Below are positions 63,732-64,000 of a stretch of DNA of 64,000 nucleotides, one piece after another; within the stretch, counting starts at the first letter, position 1, and every line of letters starts with the position of its first letter. The stretch covers positions 62,001 to 126,000 of the forward strand of contig CAYRFQ010000006.1 of NCBI GenBank assembly GCA_964423615.1, given 5' to 3'. The translations under genes and the position numbers were made by a program. This DNA comes from CAYRFQ01 sp964423615. Its GTDB lineage: Bacteria; Planctomycetota; Planctomycetia; Gemmatales; Gemmataceae. The notes under the pieces are model-generated. The model made no database searches. It was not told where the DNA came from and saw only the letters and a list, made by a program, of their open reading frames with translations.

Positions 63732-64000
63732 TTACGGTAGGTGCTCGGCATGGGCTTCGACAGAACCTCGCTTGCAAGCTCGTCCGATGAATGTCGCGGC
63801 TTGATCGAATTTTCCGAGTGCCCTTGCAGCTCTTCCTAATTCCAACAAGGTTATCTCGTCCCAGCCCCACCAAAGCCAGCCAAAATCAAGTTGCTCCGGA
63901 CGTTCCCGAAATGTTCGAAGTGCCTGCTCGAAAGATTGATCTTCTTCTCCCGCTCGGGTCAATCCCGCCAGGGCTTGAACCATTAATTGGCCGCTAAGCC
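63732..64000 (-). CDS. C-terminal part of a TPR-like protein, cut by window edge
   Basis: The frame is open from the edge (LSGQLMVQALAGL) to the stop at 63732. It has helical, TPR-like segments (LLELGRAARALGKFDQAATF) and a Trp-rich stretch (FGWLWWGWDEI). It could be the tail of a larger TPR or kinase protein. It is probably in an operon with the PhoD-like gene that begins 23 bases downstream. Confidence 0.6.
   Translation of the reverse strand, partial: LSGQLMVQALAGLTRAGEEDQSFEQALRTFRERPEQLDFGWLWWGWDEITLLELGRAARALGKFDQAATFIGRACKRGSVEAHAEHLP

Overview
The window looks like a chromosomal piece of a planctomycete of the Gemmataceae type. The evidence is: Ser/Thr kinases carrying an N-terminal HxxxCxxC zinc motif, a Planctomycetes-type ECF sigma factor, DUF1573 and DUF3472 exported proteins, secreted proteins starting with LEQRDVPA / LENREVLS motifs, a very large TPR-secretin fusion, BAAT-type hydrolases, and wide intergenic spaces holding dispersed hairpin repeats. 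Most genes are solitary or in pairs. No prophage, CRISPR array or rRNA gene is visible.

Layout. 1-1446: rpmF-plsX-fabD lipid/ribosome operon (minus strand), with a good promoter. 2001-2975: a secreted thioredoxin-like gene interrupted by one in-frame UGA exactly where the first cysteine of a CxxC motif belongs; it is a selenoprotein candidate. 3685-7258: rnhA, an M32 carboxypeptidase and a flippase-like membrane protein. 7296-9202: tRNA-Ala followed by a graveyard of integrase, IS630 and TPR remnants. 9237-14235: DUF1573 protein, small membrane protein, alanine dehydrogenase, BAAT-like hydrolase. 14236-15297: repeat-rich spacer. 15298-21036: 1912-residue TPR/secretin protein. 21037-24515: repeats, small membrane protein, epoxide hydrolase, tRNA-Pro with a strong terminator and a second copy of the leader found beside the integrase remnant. 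24516-29079: RTX-type and LENREVLS-type exported proteins, a zinc-motif kinase, a hypothetical. 29532-32015: MBOAT plus SGNH pair, probably O-acetylating an extracellular polymer. 32600-36306: degenerate rhomboid fusion, fasciclin protein, two small exported or membrane proteins. 37654-45693: DUF1573, FecR-like/anti-sigma-like protein, Tat-exported ThDP enzyme, two tandem cyclophilins, CAP protein, small lipoprotein. 46051-54000: DUF3472 and SASA esterase (divergent), then ECF sigma factor with an LRR receptor kinase. 54053-64000: exported zinc-finger protein, large membrane protein, SDR, methyltransferase, purF, lipoprotein, PhoD-like phosphatase and a partial TPR-like gene.

How it fits together. 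Housekeeping genes (fabD, plsX, rpmF, rnhA, ald, purF, tRNAs) are interleaved with a cell-envelope programme: secretin, exported esterases and phosphatases, cyclophilins, O-acetylation pair and receptor kinases. The ECF sigma factor and the zinc-motif kinase next to it probably form a signalling pair.

The most notable items are the UGA-containing thioredoxin-like gene with a SECIS-like hairpin, the leader RNA whose second hairpin would hide an integrase ribosome-binding site, a ~280 bp dispersed repeat with an 11-nt internal period, a rhomboid lacking its catalytic residues, and a Tat-exported ThDP enzyme. All assignments come from reading the sequence; no database search was run.
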